The notes beneath the pieces are model-generated. The model searched no databases and was not told where the DNA came from. It saw nothing but the letters and a program-made list of their open reading frames with translations. Position numbers and translations under genes: made by a program. Below, piece after piece: positions 14,446-28,000 of a stretch of DNA of 64,000 bases; position 1 is the stretch's first letter; the number at the start of each line of letters is the position of its first letter. The stretch lies in assembly GCA_030549495.1 (NCBI GenBank), contig JAUIRK010001045.1:84593-148592 (forward strand). The letters are read 5' to 3'. Origin of the DNA: Nectonema munidae (Eukaryota > Nematomorpha > Nectonematoida > Nectonematidae).

Positions 14446-16850
14446 ACATGATGTGTAATATATAAATCATTCTGTTTTATTGATTTTCTTAAAAAATAAG
14501 CATCATTGCTAAATTCAGCAAACTTGAAAATGGGTATATATGTGTAAAAACATTTTAAAATTAACTCAATAAAATTTTTTATTTTTAAATGAGGTGGAAT
14601 ATATAAATCATTTCTTTGGCCTGTTTTATTGATTTTCTTAAAAAATAAACATCACTACTAAATTCAGCAAACTTGAAAATGGGTATATATGTGTAAAAAC
14701 ATTTTAAAATTAACTCAATAAAAATTTTTATTTTTAAATGAGGTGGAATATATAAATCATTTCTTTGGCCTGTTTTATTGATTTTCTTAAAAAATAAGCA
14801 TCATTGCTAAATTCAGCAAACTTGAAAATGGGTATATATGTGTAAAAACTTTTTAAAATTAACTCAATAAAAATCTTTATTTTGACATGATGTGTAATAT
14901 ATAAATCATTCTGTTTTATTGATTTTTTTAAAAAATAAACATCACCACTAAATTCAGTAAATTTGAAAATGGGTATATATGTGCAAAACTTTTTAAAATT
15001 AACTCAATAAAAATCTTTATTTTTAAATGAGGTGGAATATATAAATCATTTCTTTGGCCTGTTTTATTGATTTTCTTAAAAAATAAACATCACTACAAAA
15101 TTCAGTAAACTTTAAAATGGGTATATATGTGTAAAAACATTTTAAAATTAACACAATAAAAAATGTTTATTTTGACATGATGTGGAATATATAAATCATT
15201 TCTTTGGCCTGTTTTATTGATTTTCTTAAAAAATAAACATCACTGCTAAATTCAGCAAACTTGAAAATGGGTATATATGTGTAAAAACATTTTAAAATTA
15301 ACTCAATAAAAATTTTTATTTTGACATTATGTGTAATATATAAATCATTTCTTTGGCCTGTTTTATTGATTTTCTTAAAAAATAAACATCACCACTAAAT
15401 TCAGCAAACTTGAAAATGGGTATATATGTGTAAAAACTTTTTAAAATTAACTCAATAAAAATTTTTATTTTTAAATGAGGTGGAATATATAAATCATTTC
15501 TTTGGCCTGTTTTATTGATTTTCTTAAAAAATAAGCATCACCACTAAATTCAGCAAACTTGAAAATGGGTATATATGTGTAAAAACATTTTAAAATTAAC
15601 TCAATAAAAATCTTTATTTTGACATGAGGTGGAATATATAAATCATTTCTTTGGCCTGTTTTATTGATTTTCTTAAAAAATAAGCATCACCACTAAATTC
15701 AGCAAACTTGAAAATGGGTATATATGTGTAAAAACTTTTTAAAATTAACTCAATAAAAATTTTTATTTTTAAATGAGGTGGAATATATAAATCATTTCTT
15801 TGGCCTGTTTTATTGATTTTCTTAAAAAATAAACATCACCACTAAATTCAGCAAACTTGAAAATGGGTATATATGTGTAAAAACATTTTAAAATTAACTC
15901 AATAAAAATTTTTATTTTTAAATGAGGTGGAATATATAAATCATTTCTTTGGCCTGTTTTATTGATTTTCTTAAAAAATAAACATCACCACTAAATTCAG
16001 CAAACTTGAAAATGGGTATATATGTGTAAAAACATTTTAAAATTAACTCAATAAAAATTTTTATTTTTAAATGAGGTGGAATATATAAATCATTTCTTTG
16101 GCCTGTTTTATTGATTTTCTTAAAAAATAAACATCACTACAAAATTCAGCAAACTTGAAAATGGGTATATATGTGTAAAAACATTTTAAAATTAACTCAA
16201 TAAAAATTTTTATTTTGACATGATGTGTAATATATAAATCATTCTGTTTTATTGATTTTCTTAAAAAATAAGCATCATTGCTAAATTCAGCAAACTTGAA
16301 AATGGGTATATATGTGTAAAAACTTTTTAAAATTAACTCAATAAAAATCTTTATTTTGACATGATGTGTAATATATAAATCATTTCTTTGGCCTGTTTTA
16401 TTGATTTTCTTAAAAAATAAACATCACCACTAAATTCAGCAAACTTGAAAATGGGTATATATGTGTAAAAACATTTTAAAATTAACTCAATAAAAATTTT
16501 TATTTTTAAATGAGGTGGAATATATAAATCATTTCTTTGGCCTGTTTTATTGATTTTCTTAAAAAATAAACATCACCACTAAATTCAGCAAACTTGAAAA
16601 TGGGTATATATGTGTAAAAACATTTTAAAATTAACTCAATAAAATTTTTTATTTTTAAATGAGGTGGAATATATAAATCATTTCTTTGGCCTGTTTTATT
16701 GATTTTCTTAAAAAATAAGCATCATTGCTAAATTCAGCAAACTTGAAAATGGGTATATATGTGTAAAAACTTTTTAAAATTAACTCAATAAAAATTTTTA
16801 TTTTGACATGATGTGTAATATATAAATCATTCTGTTTTATTGATTTTCTT
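14446..16850. repeat. Satellite sub-block with 8-bp-deleted marker monomers
   Basis: Within the array, monomers reading AAATCATTCTGTTTTATTG lack eight bases of the usual CATTTCTTTGGCCTG junction. They occur near 14470, 14910, 16242 and 16830, and once at the far left near 2411. The 2390-2565 stretch and the 14446-14620 stretch look identical over more than a monomer. This marks a sub-family that spread by block duplication or unequal exchange rather than by single-unit drift. Confidence 0.7.
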
Positions 16851-18269
16851 AAAAAATAAGCATCATTGCTAAATTCAGCAAACTTGAAAATGGGTATATA
16901 TGTGTAAAAACTTTTTAAAATTAACTCAATAAAAATCTTTATTTTGACATGATGTGTAATATATAAATCATTTCTTTGGCCTGTTTTATTGATTTTCTTA
17001 AAAAATAAACATCACCACTAAATTCAGCAAACTTGAAAATGGGTATATATGTGTAAAAACATTTTAAAATTAACTCAATAAAAATTTTTATTTTTAAATG
17101 AGGTGGAATATATAAATCATTTCTTTGGCCTGTTTTATTGATTTTCTTAAAAAATAAGCATCATTGCTAAATTCAGCAAACTTGAAAATGGGTATATATG
17201 TGTAAAAACATTTTAAAATTAACTCAATAAAAATCTTTATTTTGACATGATGTGTAATATATAAATCATTTCTTTGGCCTGTTTTATTGATTTTCTTAAA
17301 AAATAAACATCACCACTAAATTCAGCAAACTTGAAAATGGGTATATATGTGTAAAAACATTTTAAAATTAACTCAATAAAAATTTTTATTTTTAAATGAG
17401 GTGGAATATATAAATCATTTCTTTGGCCTGTTTTATTGATTTTCTTAAAAAATAAGCATCACCACTAAATTCAGCAAACTTGAAAATGGGTATATATGTG
17501 TAAAAACATTTTAAAATTAACTCAATAAAAATCTTTATTTTGACATGATGTGTAATATATAAATCATTTCTTTGGCCTGTTTTATTGATTTTCTTAAAAA
17601 ATAAACATCACCACTAAATTCAGCAAACTTGAAAATGGGTATATATGTGTAAAAACATTTTAAAATTAACTCAATAAAAATTTTTATTTTTAAATGAGGT
17701 GGAATATATAAATCATTTCTTTGGCCTGTTTTATTGATTTTCTTAAAAAATAAACATCACCACTAAATTCAGCAAACTTGAAAATGGGTATATATGTGTA
17801 AAAACATTTTAAAATTAACTCAATAAAAATTTTTATTTTTAAATGAGGTGGAATATATAAATCATTTCTTTGGCCTGTTTTATTGATTTTCTTAAAAAAT
17901 AAACATCACTACAAAATTCAGCAAACTTGAAAATGGGTATATATGTGTAAAAACATTTTAAAATTAACTCAATAAAAATTTTTATTTTGAAATGAGGTGG
18001 AATATATAAATCATTTCTTTGGCCTGTTTTATTGATTTTCTTAAAAAATAAACATCACCACTAAATTCAGCAAACTTGAAAATGGGTATATATGTGTAAA
18101 AACATTTTAAAATTAACTCAATAAAAATTTTTATTTTTAAATGAGGTGGAATATATAAATCATTTCTTTGGCCTGTTTTATTGATTTTCTTAAAAAATAA
18201 GCATCACCACTAAATTCAGCAAACTTGAAAATGGGTATATATGTGTAAAAACATTTTAAAATTAACTCA

Positions 18270-19070
18270 ATAAAAATTTTTATTTTGAAATGAGGTGGAA
18301 TATATAAATCATTTCTTTGGCCTGTTTTATTGATTTTCTTAAAAAATAAACATCACTACTAAATTCAGCAAACTTGAAAATGGGTATATATGTGTAAAAA
18401 CATTTTAAAATTAACTCAATAAAAATTTTTATTTTGAAATGAGGTGGAATATATAAATCATTTCTTTGGCCTGTTTTATTGATTTTCTTAAAAAATAAAC
18501 ATCACTGCTAAATTCAGCAAACTTGAAAATGGGTATATATGTGTAAAAACATTTTAAAATTAACTCAATAAAAATTTTTATTTTTGAAATGAGGTGGAAT
18601 ATATAAATCATTTCTTTGGCCTGTTTTATTGATTTTCTTAAAAAATAAACATCACTACTAAATTCAGCAAACTTGAAAATGGGTATATATGTGTAAAAAC
18701 ATTTTAAAATTAACTCAATAAAAATTTTTATTTTGAAATGAGGTGGAATATATAAATCATTTCTTTGGCCTGTTTTATTGATTTTCTTAAAAAATAAACA
18801 TCACTACTAAATTCAGCAAACTTGAAAATGGGTATATATGTGTAAAAACATTTTAAAATTAACTCAATAAAAATTTTTATTTTGAAATGAGGTGGAATAT
18901 ATAAATCATTTCTTTGGCCTGTTTTATTGATTTTCTTAAAAAATAAACATCACTACTAAATTCAGCAAACTTGAAAATGGGTATATATGTGTAAAAACAT
19001 TTTAAAATTAACTCAATAAAAATTTTTATTTTGAAATGAGGTGGAATATATAAATCATTTCTTTGGCCTG
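18270..19070. repeat. Recently homogenised satellite block
   Basis: About five consecutive 149-bp units here are nearly identical: most carry ACATCACTAC, all carry AAAAACATTTTAAAAT, and nearly all the junctions read GAAATGAGGTGG. One unit has an extra T (18590 area) and one carries ACATCACTGC. Neighbouring blocks are more mixed, so this looks like a recent local tandem amplification. Confidence 0.6.
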
Positions 19071-22000
19071 TTTTATTGATTTTCTTAAAAAATAAGCATC
19101 ATTGCTAAATTCAGCAAACTTGAAAATGGGTATATATGTGTAAAAACTTTTTAAAATTAACTCAATAAAAATCTTTATTTTGACATGATGTGTAATATAT
19201 AAATCATTTCTTTGGCCTGTTTTATTGATTTTCTTAAAAAATAAACATCACCACTAAATTCAGCAAACTTGAAAATGGGTATATATGTGTAAAAACATTT
19301 TAAAATTAACTCAATAAAAATTTTTATTTTTAAATGAGGTGGAATATATAAATCATTTCTTTGGCCTGTTTTATTGATTTTCTTAAAAAATAAACATCAC
19401 CACTAAATTCAGCAAACTTGAAAATGGGTATATATGTGTAAAAACATTTTAAAATTAACTCAATAAAAATTTTTATTTTTAAATGAGGTGGAATATATAA
19501 ATCATTTCTTTGGCCTGTTTTATTGATTTTCTTAAAAAATAAACATCACTACAAAATTCAGCAAACTTGAAAATGGGTATATATGTGTAAAAACTTTTTA
19601 AAATTAACTCAATAAAAATCTTTATTTTGACATGATGTGGAATATATAAATCATTTCTTTGGCCTGTTTTATTGATTTTCTTAAAAAATAAGCATCATTG
19701 CTAAATTCAGCAAACTTGAAAATGGGTATATATGTGTAAAAACATTTTAAAATTAACTCAATAAAATTTTTTATTTTTAAATGAGGTGGAATATATAAAT
19801 CATTTCTTTGGCCTGTTTTATTGATTTTCTTAAAAAATAAACATCACTGCTAAATTCAGCAAACTTGAAAATGGGTATATATGTTTAAAAAGATTTTAAA
19901 ATTAACTCAATAAAAATTTTTATTTTTAAATGAGGTGGAATATATAAATCATTTCTTTGGCCTGTTTTATTGATTTTCTTAAAAAATAAACATCACCACT
20001 AAATTCAGCAAACTTGAAAATGGGTATATATGTGTAAAAACATTTTAAAATTAACTCAATAAAAATCTTTATTTTGAAATGAGGTGGAATATATAAATCA
20101 TTTCTTTGGCCTGTTTTATTGATTTTCTTAAAAAATAAACATCATTGCTAAATTCAGCAAACTTGAAAATGGGTATATATGTGTAAAAACATTTTAAAAT
20201 TAACTCAATAAAAATTTTTATTTTGAAATGAGGTGGAATATATAAATCATTTCTTTGGCCTGTTTTATTGATTTTCTTAAAAAATAAACATCATTGCTAA
20301 ATTCAGCAAACTTGAAAATGGGTATATATGTGTAAAAACATTTTAAAATTAACTCAATAAAAATTTTTATTTTGAAATGAGGTGGAATATATAAATCATT
20401 TCTTTGGCCTGTTTTATTGATTTTCTTAAAAAATAAACATCACTGCTAAATTCAGCAAACTTGAAAATGGGTATATATGTTTAAAAACTTTTTAAAATTA
20501 ACTCAATAAAATTTTTTATTTTGAAATGAGGTGGAATATATAAATCATTTCTTTGGCCTGTTTTATTGATTTTCTTAAAAAATAAGCATCATTGCTAAAT
20601 TCAGCAAACTTGAAAATGGGTATATATGTGTAAAAACATTTTAAAATTAACTCAATAAAAATCTTTATTTTGAAATGAGGTGGAATATATAAATCATTTC
20701 TTTGGCCTGTTTTATTGATTTTCTTAAAAAATAAACATCATTGCTAAATTCAGCAAACTTGAAAATGGGTATATATGTGTAAAAACATTTTAAAATTAAC
20801 TCAATAAAAATTTTTATTTTTAAATGAGGTGGAATATATAAATCATTTCTTTGGCCTGTTTTATTGATTTTCTTAAAAAATAAACATCATTGCTAAATTC
20901 AGCAAACTTGAAAATGGGTATATATGTCTAAAAACTTTTTAAAATTAACTCAATAAAATTTTTTATTTTGAAATGAGGTGGAATATATAAATAATTTATT
21001 TGGCCTGTTTTATTGATTTTCTTAAAAAAATAAGCATCATTGCTAAATTCAGCAAACTTGAAAATGGGTATATATGTGTAAAAACTTTTTAAAATTAACT
21101 CAATAAAAATTTTTATTTTTAAATGAGGTGGAATATATAAATCATTTCTTTGGCCTGTTTTATTGATTTTCTTAAAAAATAAGCATCACTGCTAAATTCA
21201 GCAAACTTGAAAATGGGTATATATGTTTAAAAACATTTTAAAATTAACTCAATAAAAATTTTTATTTTGAAATGAGGTGGAATATATAAATCATTTCTTT
21301 GGCCTGTTTTATTGATTTTCTTAAAAAATAAACATCATTGCTAAATTCAGCAAACTTGAAAATGGGTATATATGTGTAAAAACATTTTAAAATTAACTCA
21401 ATAAAAATTTTTATTTTGAAATGAGGTGGAATATATAAATCATTTCTTTGGCCTGTTTTATTGATTTTCTTAAAAAATAAACATCATTGCTAAATTCAGC
21501 AAACTTGAAAATGGGTATATATGTGTAAAAACATTTTAAAATTAACTCAATAAAAATTTTTATTTTGAAATGAGGTGGAATATATAAATCATTTCTTTGG
21601 CCTGTTTTATTGATTTTCTTAAAAAATAAACATCATTGCTAAATTCAGCAAACTTGAAAATGGGTATATATGTGTAAAAACATTTTAAAATTAACTCAAT
21701 AAAAATTTTTATTTTGAAATGAGGTGGAATATATAAATAATTTATTTGGCCTGTTTTATTGATTTTCTTAAAAAATAAACATCACTGCTAAATTCAGCAA
21801 ACTTGAAAATGGGTATATATGTGTAAAAACATTTTAAAATTAACTCAATAAAAATTTTTATTTTGAAATGAGGTGGAATATATAAATCATTTCTTTGGCC
21901 TGTTTTATTGATTTTCTTAAAAAATAAGCATCATTGCTAAATTCAGCAAACTTGAAAATGGGTATATATGTGTAAAAACTTTTTAAAATTAACTCAATAA

Positions 22001-25000
22001 AAATTTTTATTTTGAAATGAGGTGGAATATATAAATAATTTATTTGGCCTGTTTTATTGATTTTCTTAAAAATAAACATCATTGCTAAATTCAGCAAACT
22101 TGAAAATGGGTATATATGTGTAAAAACATTTTAAAATTAACTCAATAAAAATTCTTTATTTTGAAATGAGGTGGAATATATAAATCATTTCTTTGGCCTG
22201 TTTTATTGATTTTCTTAAAAAATAAGCATCACTGCTAAATTCAGCAAACTTGAAAATGGGTATATATGTGTAAAAACATTTTAAAATTAACTCAATAAAA
22301 ATCTTTATTTTGAAATGAGGTGGAATATATAAATCATTTCTTTGGCCTGTTTTATTGATTTTCTTAAAAAATAAACATCACTGCTAAATTCAGCAAACTT
22401 GAAAATGGGTATATATGTGTAAAAACATTTTAAAATTAACTCAATAAAAATCTTTATTTTGAAATGAGGTGGAATATATAAATCATTTCTTTGGCCTGTT
22501 TTATTGATTTTCTTAAAAAATAAGCATCATTGCTAAATTCAGCAAACTTGAAAATGGGTATATATGTGTAAAAACATTTTAAAATTAACTCAATAAAAAT
22601 TTTTATTTTGAAATGAGGTGGAATATATAAATCATTTCTTTGGCCTGTTTTATTGATTTTCTTAAAAAATAAACATCATTGCTAAATTCAGCAAACTTGA
22701 AAATGGGTATATATGTGTAAAAAGATTTTAAAATTAACTCAATAAAATTTTTTATTTTTAAATGAGGTGGAATATATAAATCATTTCTTTGGCCTGTTTT
22801 ATTGATTTCTTAAAAAATAAGCATCATTGCTAAATTCAGCAAACTTGAAAATGGGTATATATGTGTAAAAAGATTTTAAAATTAACTCAATAAAAATCTT
22901 TATTTTGAAATGAGGTGGAATATATAAATCATTTCTTTGGCCTGTTTTATTGATTTCTTAAAAAATAAGCATCATTGCTAAATTCAGCAAACTTGAAAAT
23001 GGGTATATATGTGTAAAAACTTTTTAAAATTAACTCAATAAAATTTTTTATTTTGAAATGAGGTGGAATATATAAATCATTTCTTTGGCCTGTTTTATTG
23101 ATTTTCTTAAAAATAAACATCATTGCTAAATTCAGCAAACTTGAAAATGGGTATATATGTGTAAAAAGATTTTAAAATTAACTCAATAAAAATCTTTATT
23201 TTGAAATGAGGTGGAATATATAAATCATTTCTTTGGCCTGTTTTATTGATTTTCTTAAAAAATAAGCATCATTGCTAAATTCAGCAAACTTGAAAATGGG
23301 TATATATGTGTAAAAACATTTTAAAATTAACTCAATAAAAATTTTTATTTTGAAATGAGGTGGAATATATAAATAATTTATTTGGCCTGTTTTATTGATT
23401 TTCTTAAAAATAAACATCATTGCTAAATTCAGCAAACTTGAAAATGGGTATATATGTTTAAAAAAATTTTAAAATTAACTCAATAAAAATCTTTATTTTG
23501 AAATGAGGTGGAATATATAAATCATTTCTTTGGCCTGTTTTATTGATTTTCTTAAAAATAAGCATCATTGCTAAATTCAGCAAACTTGAAAATGGGTATA
23601 TATGTGTAAAAACATTTTAAAATTAACTCAATAAAAATCTTTATTTTGAAATGAGGTGGAATATATAAATCATTTCTTTGGCCTGTTTTATTGATTTTCT
23701 TAAAAAATAAACATCATTGCTAAATTCAGCAAACTTGAAAATGGGTATATATGTGTAAAAACTTTTTAAAATTAACTCAATAAAATTTTTTATTTTGAAA
23801 TGAGGTGGAATATATAAATCATTTCTTTGGCCTGTTTTATTGATTTTCTTAAAAATAAACATCATTGCTAAATTCAGCAAACTTGAAAATGGGTATATAT
23901 GTGTAAAAAGATTTTAAAATTAACTCAATAAAAATCTTTATTTTGAAATGAGGTGGAATATATAAATAATTTATTTGGCCTGTTTTATTGATTTTCTTAA
24001 AAATAAACATCATTGCTAAATTCAGCAAACTTGAAAATGGGTATATATGTGTAAAAAGATTTTAAAATTAACTCAATAAAATTTTTTATTTTGAAATGAG
24101 GTGGAATATATAAATAATTTATTTGGCCTGTTTTATTGATTTTCTTAAAAAAATAAGCATCATTGCTAAATTCAGCAAACTTGAAAATGGGTATATATGT
24201 GTAAAAACATTTTAAAATTAACTCAATAAAAATCTTTATTTTGAAATGAGGTGGAATATATAAATCATTTCTTTGGCCTGTTTTATTGATTTTCTTAAAA
24301 AATAAGCATCATTGCTAAATTCAGCAAACTTGAAAATGGGTATATATGTGTAAAAACTTTTTAAAATTAACTCAATAAAAATTTTTATTTTGAAATGAGG
24401 TGGAATATATAAATAATTTATTTGGCCTGTTTTATTGATTTTCTTAAAAAATAAACATCATTGCTAAATTCAGCAAACTTGAAAATGGGTATATATGTTT
24501 AAAAAGATTTTAAAATTAACTCAATAAAATTTTTTATTTTTAAATGAGGTGGAATATATAAATCATTTCTTTGGCCTGTTTTGTTGATTTTCTTAAAAAA
24601 TAAACATCATTGCTAAATTCAGCAAACTTGAAAATGGGTATATATGTGTAAAAAGATTTTAAAATTAACTCAATAAAATTTTTTATTTTGAAATGAGGTG
24701 GAATATATAAATCAATTTCTTTGGCCTGTTTTATTGATTTTCTTAAAAATAAGCATCATTGCTAAATTCAGCAAACTTGAAAATGGGTATATATGTGTAA
24801 AAACTTTTTAAAATTAACTCAATAAAATTTTTTATTTTGAAATGAGGTGGAATATATAAATCATTTCTTTGGCCTGTTTTATTGATTTTCTTAAAAATAA
24901 ACATCATTGCTAAATTCAGCAAACTTGAAAATGGGTATATATGTGTAAAAACTTTTTAAAATTAACTCAATAAAATTTTTTATTTTGAAATGAGGTGGAA

Positions 25001-28000
25001 TATATAAATAATTTATTTGGCCTGTTTTATTGATTTTCTTAAAAATAAACATCACTGCTAAATTCAGCAAACTTGAAAATGGGTATATATGTTTAAAAAG
25101 ATTTTAAAATTAACTCAATAAAATTTTTTATTTTGAAATGAGGTGGAATATATAAATCATTTCTTTGGCCTGTTTTATTGATTTTCTTAAAAAATAAACA
25201 TCATTGCTAAATTCAGCAAACTTGAAAATGGGTATATATGTGTAAAAACATTTTAAAATTAACTCAATAAAATTTTTTATTTTTAAATGAGGTGGAATAT
25301 ATAAATCATTTCTTTGGCCTGTTTTATTGATTTTCTTAAAAATAAGCATCATTGCTAAATTCAGCAAACTTGAAAATGGGTATATATGTGTAAAAACTTT
25401 TTAAAATTAACTCAATAAAATTTTTTATTTTTAAATGAGGTGGAATATATAAATCAATTCTTTGGCCTGTTTTATTGATTTTCTTAAAAAATAAGCATCA
25501 TTGCTAAATTCAGCAAACTTGAAAATGGGTATATATGTGTAAAAACATTTTAAAATTAACTCAATAAAATTTTTTATTTTTAAATGAGGTGGAATATATA
25601 AATCATTTCTTTGGCCTGTTTTATTGATTTTCTTAAAAATAAGCATCATTGCTAAATTCAGCAAACTTGAAAATGGGTATATATGTGTAAAAAGATTTTA
25701 AAATTAACTCAATAAAAATTTTTATTTTGAAATGAGGTGGAATATATAAATAATTTCTTTGGCCTGTTTTATTGATTTTCTTAAAAAATAAGCATCATTG
25801 CTAAATTCAGCAAACTTGAAAATGGGTATATATGTTTAAAAAGTTTTTAAAATTAACTCAATAAAAATCTTTATTTTGAAATGAGGTGGAATATATAAAT
25901 CATTTCTTTGGCCTGTTTTATTGATTTTCTTAAAAATAAGCATCATTGCTAAATTCAGCAAACTTGAAAATGGGTATATATGTTTAAAAAGATTTTAAAA
26001 TTAACTCAATATAAATCTTTATTTTGAAATGAGGTGGAATATATAAATAATTTATTTGGCCTGTTTTATTGATTTTCTTAAAAATAAGCATCATTGCTAA
26101 ATTCAGCAAACTTGAAAATGGGTATATATGTTTAAAAAGATTTTAAAATTAACTCAATATAAATCTTTATTTTGAAATGAGGTGGAATATATAAATAATT
26201 TATTTGGCCTGTTTTATTGATTTTCTTAAAAATAAACATCATTGCTAAATTCAGCAAACTTGAAAATGGGTATATATGTTTAAAAAGATTTTAAAATTAA
26301 CTCAATATAAATCTTTATTTTGAAATGAGGTGGAATATATAAATAATTTCTTTGGCCTGTTTTATTGATTTTCTTAAAAATAAGCATCATTGCTAAATTC
26401 AGCAAACTTGAAAATGGGTATATATGTGTAAAAAGATTTTAAAATTAACTCAATAAAAATCTTTATTTTGAAATGAGGTGGAATATATAAATCATTTCTT
26501 TGGCCTGTTTTATTGATTTTCTTAAAAAATAAGCATCATTGCTAAATTCAGCAAACTTGAAAATGGGTATATATGTGTAAAAAGATTTTAAAATTAACTC
26601 AATAAAAATTTTTATTTTGAAATGAGGTGGAATATATAAATCATTTCTTTGGCCTGTTTTATTGATTTCTTAAAAAATAAGCATCATTGCTAAATTCAGC
26701 AAACTTGAAAATGGGTATATATGTCTAAAAAGATTTTAAAATTAACTCAATAAAATTTTTTATTTTTAAATGAGGTGGAATATATAAATCATTTCTTTGG
26801 CCTGTTTTATTGATTTTCTTAAAAATAAACATCACTGCTAAATTCAGCAAACTTGAAAATGGGTATATATGTTTAAAAAGATTTTAAAATTAACTCAATA
26901 AAAATTTTTATTTTGAAATGAGGTGGAATATATAAATAATTTATTTGGCCTGTTTTATTGATTTTCTTAAAAAATAAACATCACTGCTAAATTCAGCAAA
27001 CTTGAAAATGGGTATATATGTGTAAAAAGATTTTAAAATTAACTCAATAAAAATCTTTATTTTGAAATGAGGTGGAATATATAAATAATTTCTTTGGCCT
27101 GTTTTATTGATTTTCTTAAAAAATAAGCATCATTGCTAAATTCAGCAAACTTGAAAATGGGTATATATGTGTAAAAAGATTTTAAAATTAACTCAATAAA
27201 ATTTTTTATTTTTAAATGAGGTGGAATATATAAATCATTTCTTTGGCCTGTTTTATTGATTTTCTTAAAAATAAGCATCATTGCTAAATTCAGCAAACTT
27301 GAAAATGGGTATATATGTTTAAAAAGATTTTAAAATTAACTCAATAAAAATTTTTATTTTGAAATGAGGTGGAATATATAAATCATTTCTTTGGCCTGTT
27401 TTATTGATTTTCTTAAAAAATAAACATCACTGCTAAATTCAGCAAACTTGAAAATGGGTATATATGTTTAAAAAGATTTTAAAATTAACTCAATATAAAT
27501 CTTTATTTTGAAATGAGGTGGAATATATAAATCATTTCTTTGGCCTGTTTTATTGATTTTCTTAAAAATAAACATCATTGCTAAATTCAGCAAACTTGAA
27601 AATGGGTATATATGTTTAAAAAGATTTTAAAATTAACTCAATATAAATCTTTATTTTGAAATGAGGTGGAATATATAAATAATTTATTTGGCCTGTTTTA
27701 TTGATTTTCTTAAAAATAAGCATCACTGCTAAATTCAGCAAACTTGAAAATGGGTATATATGTTTAAAAACTTTTTAAAATTAACTCAATATAAATCTTT
27801 ATTTTTAAATGAGGTGGAATATATAAATAATTTATTTGGCCTGTTTTATTGATTTTCTTAAAAATAAGCATCATTGCTAAATTCAGCAAACTTGAAAATG
27901 GGTATATATGTTTAAAAAGATTTTAAAATTAACTCAATATAAATCTTTATTTTGAAATGAGGTGGAATATATAAATAATTTATTTGGCCTGTTTTATTGA

